Source of the DNA: Sphingomonas sp. Leaf17
GTDB taxonomy: Bacteria > Pseudomonadota > Alphaproteobacteria > Sphingomonadales > Sphingomonadaceae
DNA: 64,000 nucleotides
NCBI RefSeq assembly: GCF_001421505.1
Contig: NZ_LMKL01000001.1
Span: 372,001 to 436,000, forward strand
Direction of reading: 5' to 3'
Part shown: piece after piece, positions 54,288-61,580 of the stretch
How the letters are laid out: each line of letters opens with the position of its first letter
How positions within the stretch are numbered: the first letter of the stretch is position 1
Position numbers and translations under genes: made by a program
Notes under the pieces: generated by a model
Databases searched by the model: none
Seen by the model: only the letters and a program-made list of their open reading frames with translations
Told to the model about the DNA's origin: nothing

Positions 54288-54437
54288 CCGTTCGTCCTGA
54301 GTAGGGGCTGAGCGCAGTCGAAGCCCCGTATCGAAGGACAGGTTGGGACGGACAGGCCGCCCATACTCCCCATCCTTCGATACGCCGTATCGATACGCGG
54401 CTGCGCCGCTACTCAACGGCTACTCAGGACGAACGGG
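54288..54437. repeat. Nested palindromic repeat between rnc and era
   Basis: The outer arms are an exact 18-bp inverted repeat (CCCGTTCGTCCTGAGTAG at 54288-54305, its complement at 54420-54437). An inner 11-bp arm pair (GTATCGAAGGA 54328-54338, TCCTTCGATAC 54373-54383) nests inside. The same TATCGAAGGACAGG core recurs at 59283-59441. Confidence 0.9.
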
Positions 54438-54463
54438 GTGAAGGAACCCGGAAGCTGGAGGAA

Positions 54464-55153
54464 CTACCCCTCCAGCTTCGCCAGCAGCGCCTTCGCCGCC
54501 GCCGTCTCCGCCTCCTGCTTGCTCGCCCCCGTCGCCTGCGCCTCGGCCTGCTTGCCGATCGTCACCGCGACCGTGAAGCGTGGCGCATGATGCGGGCCCG
54601 ACCGTTCGATGATCGCATATTCGGGCGGGCGGCGGTTGTGCGACGCTGCCCATTCCTGCAACGCCGACTTGGGATGCTGCGGGGCCTTGCCGCCCTTCTT
54701 CACCCGGTCGCCCCAGCGCGCGCGGACGAAGGCGCGGGCCGCGTCCAGCCCCGCCTCGCGGTACCACGCGCCGATCAGCGCCTCCATCACGTCACCCAGC
54801 ACATTGTCGCTGTTCGACGCGCCGTCGTCGCGCGCCTGCTTGCCCAGCCGCAGGTGCACCGGCACGCCGACCTCGCGCGCGATCTCGGCACAGACCGCCC
54901 CGGTGACCAGCGCGTTGAAGCGTTTGGACAACTGCCCCTCCGGCTCGTCGCCGAACGTCTCGTACAGCCATTCGGCGACGATCAACCCCAGCACCCGGTC
55001 GCCCAGAAACTCCAGCCGTTCATAGGTCTCGACCGCCTGGCTGCCATGCGTCAGCGCGCGGGCATAGGGGGCAAGGTCGGCGGGCGTCCGGCCGAACAGG
55101 CCGGTCAGCCATGTCGAAAGATCGCTCAGAACCCCTCTCCGATCCGGCTCCAC
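54464..55153 (-). CDS. rnc: Ribonuclease III
   Basis: Double-stranded RNA endonuclease of about 229 residues for rRNA and mRNA maturation. The signature ERLEFLGDRVLGL is near residue 50; acidic active-site residues are in DVMEALIGA; the C-terminal dsRNA-binding domain begins at PKSALQEWAA. The start is uncertain: GTG at 55153 is used, which overlaps the lepB end by 28 bp; other GTG codons lie 18 and 24 bp further upstream. Overlap with lepB indicates translational coupling. Confidence 0.93.
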   Translation of the reverse strand: MEPDRRGVLSDLSTWLTGLFGRTPADLAPYARALTHGSQAVETYERLEFLGDRVLGLIVAEWLYETFGDEPEGQLSKRFNALVTGAVCAEIAREVGVPVHLRLGKQARDDGASNSDNVLGDVMEALIGAWYREAGLDAARAFVRARWGDRVKKGGKAPQHPKSALQEWAASHNRRPPEYAIIERSGPHHAPRFTVAVTIGKQAEAQATGASKQEAETAAAKALLAKLEG

Positions 55154-55929
55154 CGCGCGGCACTGAACCACGTCCACGGCAACAGCCCCGCGCTGCCGTC
55201 GGTCGAGAAGAAATTGACGACCGCCTTGCCCTCCAGATGGTCCATCGGCACCATGCCCATGCCGGCGGGCGGCGCGAACCGGCTGTCGCCGCTGTCGTCG
55301 CGGTTGTCACCCATCACGAATACATGTCCCGCCGGCACGGTATAGATTTCGGTGTCGTCGCGGTCGGGCAGCTCGGCCTGATCGAGCACGAAATAGCTGC
55401 GCCCGTTCGGCAACGTCTCCCGGAACCGCGGATAGCGGCAGATGGCGACGCCCGCAGCATCCACGTCCTGAAACGGCGCGACGCACAATTTGGCATCAAA
55501 ATTGGGGGTGAGCGGCAGGGTGAAATCGGCGACCCGCTGTTTCGGAATGGCCTTGCCGTTCAGGAACACCTGCCCCTGCCGCATCTGCACCGTATCGCCG
55601 GGCAGGCCGATCACCCGCTTGATGACGTCATGGTCCTGCACGACGGGCGCGCGGAACACGACCACGTCGCCCGGCGTCGGGTCGCGCCCCAAAATCCGGC
55701 CGGGGATCAGCGGCACCCCCCAGGGCAGCGACCAGCGCGAATAGCCGTAATTCCATTTCGACACGAACAGGTAGTCGCCGATCAGCAGGCGCGGCAGCAT
55801 CGATTCGGACGGGATGCTGAACGGCGCGAACACGAAGCTGCGCAGGACGAAGATGAACAGCGCCAGCTTCAGCAGGAAGCGCAGAGTTTCCGACGTCTCG
55901 GACCGGGCGGGCGATTTGGATCTGGCCAT
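55126..55929 (-). CDS. lepB: Signal peptidase I
   Basis: Inner-membrane serine protease of 267 residues that removes signal peptides. One N-terminal helix (LLKLALFIFVLRSFVFAPF) leads to the catalytic Ser in IPSESMLP; the Lys is in DVIKRVIGLPGD, and GDNRDDSGDSR is box E. Heads the lepB-rnc-era run, a highly conserved operon. Confidence 0.96.
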   Translation of the reverse strand: MARSKSPARSETSETLRFLLKLALFIFVLRSFVFAPFSIPSESMLPRLLIGDYLFVSKWNYGYSRWSLPWGVPLIPGRILGRDPTPGDVVVFRAPVVQDHDVIKRVIGLPGDTVQMRQGQVFLNGKAIPKQRVADFTLPLTPNFDAKLCVAPFQDVDAAGVAICRYPRFRETLPNGRSYFVLDQAELPDRDDTEIYTVPAGHVFVMGDNRDDSGDSRFAPPAGMGMVPMDHLEGKAVVNFFSTDGSAGLLPWTWFSAARWSRIGEGF

Positions 55930-56105
55930 GATCGCGCGGTTTGCTGGGGCGCGGGTCCGGCGTCAAGCAGGGGCTGAAATGCGCCCGATCGTGCCGGCCC
56001 TGTGCAACATTGTTACGAGCCGACGTGTTGACGCCTGCGTAAAGTGGCAATTCCCTGCCCGCCTCGCTAACGCGCGAGCGGAACGCCTTCCCCGGAGACA
56101 CGCGC

Positions 56106-57596
56106 ATGACCGCCGACTGGACCGCCATCGAAGCCCTGCCCGCCACCAAGCTGGTCGACCTGTTCGACCAGGACAGCAATCGCCTGTCGATGCTCAGCCT
56201 CGACGTCGCGGGCATCCATTTCGACTGGTCGAAGACGCATCTGACGAAGGACGCCGTGACCGCGTTCGAGGCGCTGGCCAAGGCGCAGGGGCTGGCGGCC
56301 AAGCGCGAGGCGCTGTTCTCCGGCGCGCACATCAACGTGACCGAGGATCGCGCGGTCGAACACACCGCCGAACGCGGTGAGGGCGCACCCGACAGCGTGG
56401 CCCGCGCGCGCGCCTTCCATCAGCGGATGCGCACGCTGATCGACGCGATCGAGGCCGAGGCGCTTGGGCCGATCCGCCACATCCTGCACGTCGGCATCGG
56501 CGGATCGGCGCTTGGCCCCGACCTGCTGATCGACGCGCTGGGTCGCGAGGACAAACGCTACGACGTGGCGATCGTCGCCAATATCGACGGCGTCGCGCTG
56601 GAGGATGCGTTCGCGCGCTTCGATCCCGCCGCCACGTTGCTGGTGGTCGCGTCCAAGACCTTCACCACGACCGAGACGATCCTGAACGCGACGTCGGCGC
56701 TGCAATGGATGACCGAGCACGGCGTCGAGGATCCGTATGGCAAGGTCATCGCGCTGACCGCCGCGCCCGACAAGGCAGTCGAATGGGGCGTCGACGAAAC
56801 CCGCGTCCTGCCTTTTTCCGAAAGCGTCGGCGGGCGCTATTCGCTCTGGTCGTCGATCGGTTTCCCGGCCGCCTTGGCGCTCGGCTGGGACGCGTTCGAG
56901 GAACTGCTGGAGGGTGCGGGCGAAATGGATCGCCATTTCCGCCTGACCGCGCTGCACGAGAACGCGCCCGCGCTCGCCGCCTTCGCCGACCTTTACTATA
57001 CGCAGGTTCGGCACGCCGAGACGCGCGCGACCTTCGCCTATGACCAGCGGCTGAAGCTGCTGCCGAGCTATCTGCAACAGCTGGAAATGGAATCGAACGG
57101 CAAGGGCGTGACCGTCGACGGCGATCCCGTCGGTCGCCCGACCGCGCCGATCACCTGGGGCGGCGTCGGGACCGAGGCGCAGCACGCGGTGTTCCAGCTG
57201 CTGCATCAGGGCACGCACCTGGTCCCCGTCGAGTTCGTCGCGGTGATCGAGGGCGGCGACACGCTGGCCGAGGAGCATCACCGCCAGCTGCTGCTGAACG
57301 CGTTCGCGCAAGGCGCGGCGCTGATGAAGGGCAAGCAGGTCAGCGATCCGGCGCGCAGCTATACCGGCGACCGCCCGTCGTCGACCTTGCTGCTCGACCA
57401 GCTTGACCCCCGCACGCTGGGCGCGCTCATCGCCTTCTACGAACAGCGCACCTTCGTCAGCGCGGTCCTGCTCGGCATCAACGCGTTCGACCAGTTCGGC
57501 GTCGAGCTGGGCAAGGAAATGGCCAAGGCGGCGGGCGAAGGCGGCCAGTCCTTCGACCCGTCCACCGAGGATCTGATCGCCCGCGCCTTCGGGTAG
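56106..57596 (+). CDS. pgi: Glucose-6-phosphate isomerase
   Basis: Sugar-phosphate isomerase of 496 residues interconverting glucose-6- and fructose-6-phosphate. The phosphate loop is GIGGSALGP, the family signature GGRYSLWSSIGFP, and the active-site Glu/His region GTEAQHAVFQLLHQG. The start at 56106 has CCGGAGA upstream. In sphingomonads it can feed the Entner-Doudoroff route. Monocistronic. Confidence 0.97.
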   Translation: MTADWTAIEALPATKLVDLFDQDSNRLSMLSLDVAGIHFDWSKTHLTKDAVTAFEALAKAQGLAAKREALFSGAHINVTEDRAVEHTAERGEGAPDSVARARAFHQRMRTLIDAIEAEALGPIRHILHVGIGGSALGPDLLIDALGREDKRYDVAIVANIDGVALEDAFARFDPAATLLVVASKTFTTTETILNATSALQWMTEHGVEDPYGKVIALTAAPDKAVEWGVDETRVLPFSESVGGRYSLWSSIGFPAALALGWDAFEELLEGAGEMDRHFRLTALHENAPALAAFADLYYTQVRHAETRATFAYDQRLKLLPSYLQQLEMESNGKGVTVDGDPVGRPTAPITWGGVGTEAQHAVFQLLHQGTHLVPVEFVAVIEGGDTLAEEHHRQLLLNAFAQGAALMKGKQVSDPARSYTGDRPSSTLLLDQLDPRTLGALIAFYEQRTFVSAVLLGINAFDQFGVELGKEMAKAAGEGGQSFDPSTEDLIARAFG

Positions 57597-57626
57597 GAGC
57601 TTTTCCGCTTCCCACCCCAGGCACTT

Positions 57627-57736
57627 CCCCGGCGAAGGCCGGGGTCCATTCGGGGTCCATTTGGGAGACGTTGCGTAACGACGGACATAGCGCCGTTACA
57701 TCTGCATTCCCAATTGGACCCCGGCCTCCGCCGGGG
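57627..57736. repeat. Palindromic repeat in the pgi-gor gap
   Basis: Arms at 57627-57648 and 57715-57736 (CCCCGGCGAAGGCCGGGGTC-type) are reverse complements with one mismatch in 22. Between them TTGGGA/TCCCAA and GTAACG/CGTTAC also pair, making one long hairpin. The rest of this 322-bp gap holds only a small extra hairpin (CCCGC and GCGGG near 57767-57780). Confidence 0.88.
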
Positions 57737-57918
57737 AGGTAACTAGAGACGCATCCTCCACGTTTCCCCGCGCAGGCGGGAGAACAGACAAAGCTTACGT
57801 CAGCTTCCCATCCGATCACACTGATCGAAGCCCCGGCCTTGTCCCGCCCCGCCCCCTGCCCCAAATGGCGCACCTATGACGGGGCACCATGACCCCACCG
57901 ACACCGGGATAGCGACAC

Positions 57919-59265
57919 ATGACCTATGACTATGACCTGTTCGTCATCGGTGCCGGCTCCGGCGGCACCCGCGCGGCGCGCGTCTCTGCCGCGTACGGCG
58001 CGCGTGTTGCGGTGGCGGAGGAATACCGGGTCGGCGGCACCTGCGTCATTCGCGGCTGCGTGCCCAAGAAGCTGCTCATCTATGGCGCGCATTTCGCCGA
58101 GGATCTGAAGGACGCCAAGCGGTTCGGCTGGAACGTGCCCGAACAGCCCGATTTCAGCTGGTCCGTCCTGCGCGACAATGTGATGGAGGAGGTCGACCGG
58201 ATCAATGGGGCCTACACCAACACCCTGAACAGCAACGGCGTCGACATCATCCTGTCGCGCGCGGTCGTCACCGGCCCCAACGAGGTCACGCTGAGCGACG
58301 GGCGGAAAGTCACCGCCGAGCGCATCCTGATCGCGGTCGGCGCGCATCCCGCCATCCCCGACTGCCCGGGGGCCGAACACGGCATCACCTCGAACGAGGT
58401 GTTCCATCTCGACACCATCCCGAAGCGGATCCTGATCGCCGGTGCCGGCTATATCGCCAACGAGTTCGCCGGCATCTTTCACCAGTTCGGCGCGCACGTC
58501 ATCCTCATCAACCGGACCGACGTGATCCTGCGCGGCTATGACGAGAGCATCCGCGACCGCCTGCTCCAGATCTCGATGACCAAGGGGCTGGAGTTCCGCT
58601 TCAACGCCGGGTTCGAGGGGATCGACAAGGGCGAGGACGGGTGCCTGACCGTCCGCATGAAGGGGCATGAGCCGGCGGTCGTCGACATGGTGATGTTCGC
58701 CACCGGCCGCATCCCCAACACCACCGGCCTGGGGCTGGACAGCGCCGGCGTCGAACTGGACGCGAACGGCGCGGTCATCGTCAACGAAGACAACCAGTCG
58801 ACCTGCCCCAGCATCTATGCTGTCGGCGACGTGACCAACCGGGTGCAGCTCACGCCCGTGGCGATCCGCGAGGGACAGGCGTTCGCCGACAACACCTATG
58901 GCGGCAAGTCGGTGCGGGTCGATTACGACAACATCCCCGCCGCCGTCTTCAGCCACCCGCCGATGGCCGGCGTCGGCATGACCGAGGCGCAGGCGCGCCA
59001 GACGCTGGGGTCGGTGAAGGTCTATACCAGCGACTTCCGCCCGATGAAGAACGTGCTGGCGGGGCGCAACGAACGCGCGTTGTACAAGATGATCTGCGAC
59101 GGCGACACCGACCGGATCGTCGGCCTGCACATGATCGGCCCCGACGTGCCCGAAATCCTCCAGGCCGCCGCCATCGCGGTCAAGGCGCGGCTGACCAAGG
59201 CCGATTTCGACGCGACCATCGCGCTGCACCCGACGATGGCCGAGGAACTGGTGCTGATGCGGTGA
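57919..59265 (+). CDS. gor: Glutathione-disulfide reductase
   Basis: FAD-dependent disulfide reductase of 448 residues. FAD-binding GAGSGGTRAARV is at the N-terminus, the redox Cys pair in GGTCVIRGCVPKK, the NAD(P) loop GAGYIANEFAGIF, and the C-terminal His-Glu in HPTMAEE. The overall pattern is closer to glutathione reductase than to lipoamide or mycothione reductase. A second repeat cluster follows the gene. Confidence 0.93.
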   Translation: MTYDYDLFVIGAGSGGTRAARVSAAYGARVAVAEEYRVGGTCVIRGCVPKKLLIYGAHFAEDLKDAKRFGWNVPEQPDFSWSVLRDNVMEEVDRINGAYTNTLNSNGVDIILSRAVVTGPNEVTLSDGRKVTAERILIAVGAHPAIPDCPGAEHGITSNEVFHLDTIPKRILIAGAGYIANEFAGIFHQFGAHVILINRTDVILRGYDESIRDRLLQISMTKGLEFRFNAGFEGIDKGEDGCLTVRMKGHEPAVVDMVMFATGRIPNTTGLGLDSAGVELDANGAVIVNEDNQSTCPSIYAVGDVTNRVQLTPVAIREGQAFADNTYGGKSVRVDYDNIPAAVFSHPPMAGVGMTEAQARQTLGSVKVYTSDFRPMKNVLAGRNERALYKMICDGDTDRIVGLHMIGPDVPEILQAAAIAVKARLTKADFDATIALHPTMAEELVLMR

Positions 59266-59282
59266 GGGGAAGCCCCCTCACC

Positions 59283-59441
59283 CGTTCATCCTGAGCAGGG
59301 GCTTGAGCGAAGGCAAAGCCCGTCCTGAGCGCCTGCCTTGGCAGGCAGTCGAAGGAACCCGTATCGAAGGACAGGCCCAGCGCAACAACCTGTCCTTCGA
59401 TACGCCGCTTCGACAAGCTCGGCAGCTATTCAGGACGAACG
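59283..59441. repeat. Palindromic repeat after gor
   Basis: Inner perfect arms of 16 bp (CGTATCGAAGGACAGG at 59360-59375 and its complement at 59389-59404), a further hairpin GCCTGCC-TT-GGCAGGC (59331-59346), and imperfect outer arms near 59283 and 59425. It is the same family as the repeat at 54288-54437. Confidence 0.88.
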
Positions 59442-59470
59442 GACTGTGCGGCAGCACCCCAAATCCCCCC

Positions 59471-60241
59471 TCACCGCCCGACGAACCGCCCCGGCCGCCG
59501 TTCCGCTACCGCGCGCACCCCTTCGGCAAAATCCTCGGTCGTCTGCAACCACGCCTGCTCCGCCAGTTCGTGGTCGGTCTGCGCCAGCACCAGCGCGTGC
59601 AGGTCGCCACGCATCGTCGCGCGCGTCGACCCCACCGCCAGTGGCGCGCCGGCCGCGATCTCGCGCGCCAGCCCCAACGCGGTATCGTATAGCGCATCCG
59701 CGTCCACGACCGCGTCGGCCAGCCCCCAGGCCGCCGCCTCATCGCCACGGATCCGCCGCGCGGTCAGCGCCATCAGCAGCGCGCGCTGCCGGCCGATCAC
59801 GCGCTCCAGCACCGCCGAAATGCCAAAGCCGGGGTGGAAGCCGATCTGCACGAAGTTCGCCACGAAGCGCGCCGCCGGCGTCGCCACGCGAAAATCGGCG
59901 ACCAGCGCCAGTCCGAGGCCCGCCCCCACCGCCGCGCCCTGTACGGCCGCCACCACCGGCGTCTTCACCGCGAACAGCCGCGCGGCGGCGACATAGAAGG
60001 GGTTGCGCGCGCCCGGCACCACGCCGTCCTCCACCGGGTTCGCGTTGACCAGATCGGCCCCCGCGCAGAACACCCGCCCCTCCGACCGCAGCAGGATCGC
60101 GCGCACCGCCGGGTCGGCATCGGCCGCATCGAACGCCGCGCCGATCGCCGCGATCATCGCCAGCGTCGCGTGATTGTGGGCCGGGTTCGCAAAGGTGACG
60201 ATCGCCACATGCCCGTCGATCATGGTGGTAACGCTGTGCAT
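59471..60241 (-). CDS. Enoyl-CoA hydratase/isomerase family protein
   Basis: Crotonase-fold enzyme of 256 residues. AGADLVNANP and GAAVGAGLGLALVADFRVAT form the CoA-binding and oxyanion-hole parts; IGFHPGFGI follows. The usual catalytic Glu pair is not clear by eye, so hydratase, isomerase or another crotonase activity is open. The start at 60241 has GGGAG upstream; the longer frame is unlikely. Divergent from the LacI gene. Confidence 0.85.
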   Translation of the reverse strand: MHSVTTMIDGHVAIVTFANPAHNHATLAMIAAIGAAFDAADADPAVRAILLRSEGRVFCAGADLVNANPVEDGVVPGARNPFYVAAARLFAVKTPVVAAVQGAAVGAGLGLALVADFRVATPAARFVANFVQIGFHPGFGISAVLERVIGRQRALLMALTARRIRGDEAAAWGLADAVVDADALYDTALGLAREIAAGAPLAVGSTRATMRGDLHALVLAQTDHELAEQAWLQTTEDFAEGVRAVAERRPGRFVGR

Positions 60242-60393
60242 GGCGGCTCCCGGTTCGTTCCCGCCACCCGGCGGGGGTCGCCGCCGACCCTGCCGAAAAG
60301 CCCGACGCCCGGAAAGCGGCAAAACCGTTGCAGGCGAGCAACGCTGCTCATCAAAGTGACAGGATGCCGCATTTTCGGGCTTGGCGCGCGGCC

Positions 60394-60431
60394 ATGGAAC
60401 CGGTTACGCAGACTCCATGGAAACGGTTACA
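60394..60431. promoter_or_regulatory. Tandem LacI-type operators
   Basis: TGGAACCGGTTACG (60395-60408) and TGGAAACGGTTACA (60418-60431), 23 bp apart centre to centre. Both match the AANCGNTT-type palindrome with central CG used by LacI/GalR proteins. They lie between the divergent crotonase gene and the LacI regulator, so autoregulation and control of the linked TonB receptor are likely. Confidence 0.75.
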
Positions 60432-60494
60432 CACGCAACCCAGCGTGAGGCCCGGATCCATCACCGCGCGAAAAAATGCGGTGTCAGGAGAGGG

Positions 60495-61580
60495 ATGCAG
60501 GACGCGGCCATGGCCACCGCCACGATCAGAGATGTCGCGCGCCACGCCGCCGTTTCGGTCGCGTCGGCCAGCCGCGCGCTGAACGGCCACGCCAGCGTCG
60601 CGCCGGGCACCCGCGACCGGGTGATCGCCGCCGCCACCGCGCTCGATTATGTCCCCCATCTCGGCGCGCGGAGCCTGTCGACCCGGCGATCCAATTCGAT
60701 CGGCGTCGTCCTGCCCGACCTGTTCGGCGAGTTTTTTTCCGAGGTCATTCGCGGTCTCGACTTCGCCGCGCACCGGCGCGGGCTGCAATTGCTGCTGTCC
60801 AACATGCACGGCGCGACCGATGAGACCGCCACCGCGATCCGGGCGATGCGCGGCCGGGTCGACGGACTCATCATCATGTCGCCAGAGGCCGATGGCGCGT
60901 TCCTGGACCGCCACCTGCCGCTCGGCCTGCCCACCGTCGTCCTGAACGGACGCGGCGGCACCACGGGCCAGCCCGGCGGCCATGCCGGTATCGGCATTGA
61001 CGGGCGGGCGGGGGCGGCGGCCGCCGCGCGGCATCTGGTCGCGCAGGGCTGCACCCGGCTGGCCCATGTCCGCGGACCGCACGGCAATGCCGATGCCGAC
61101 GACCGCGCCGACGCCTTCCGCGCGACCGTCGCCGCCCTGTTGCCGACACCCGTGCGCGTGTTCGACGGCGATTTCGGCGAACAGTCGGGCATCGACGCGG
61201 CCGAAGCGATCGTGGCTGCGCGCGGCGGCGGCGAGGTGATCGACGGCATCTTCTGCGCCAACGACATCATGGCGATCGGCTGCATGAGCACGCTGGTGCG
61301 CGCCGGCGTATCGGTGCCGCATGACATCGCCATCGTCGGCTTCGACGACGTGCCGGTCGCGCATTACGTCACGCCCGGCCTGACATCGCTTGGCGTCGAC
61401 ATGGCGGCGCTGGGCGAACGTACGCTCGACCTGCTGGTCGCCGCGATCACGCAGGCGACGCCGATCGCGGCCACGCCGGAGCTACTAATTCCATCGCTCG
61501 TCGTTCGCGCCTCCAGCGCTCGGCGACCGGAAGACATGACGACACATCCGGGCCACCGGGAAAAGGGGAGACTGAAATGA
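60495..61580 (+). CDS. LacI family transcriptional regulator
   Basis: A 361-residue regulator. The N-terminal helix-turn-helix reads TIRDVARHAAVSVASASRAL; the periplasmic-binding-protein-like sensor domain follows (RSNSIGVVLPDLFGEFFSEV to IVGFDDVPVAHYVTP). ATG 60495 has GGAGAGGG just upstream; ATG 60510 is an alternative. It overlaps the TonB receptor by 4 bp, so it probably senses the sugar or sugar derivative taken up by that receptor. Confidence 0.93.
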   Translation: MQDAAMATATIRDVARHAAVSVASASRALNGHASVAPGTRDRVIAAATALDYVPHLGARSLSTRRSNSIGVVLPDLFGEFFSEVIRGLDFAAHRRGLQLLLSNMHGATDETATAIRAMRGRVDGLIIMSPEADGAFLDRHLPLGLPTVVLNGRGGTTGQPGGHAGIGIDGRAGAAAAARHLVAQGCTRLAHVRGPHGNADADDRADAFRATVAALLPTPVRVFDGDFGEQSGIDAAEAIVAARGGGEVIDGIFCANDIMAIGCMSTLVRAGVSVPHDIAIVGFDDVPVAHYVTPGLTSLGVDMAALGERTLDLLVAAITQATPIAATPELLIPSLVVRASSARRPEDMTTHPGHREKGRLK

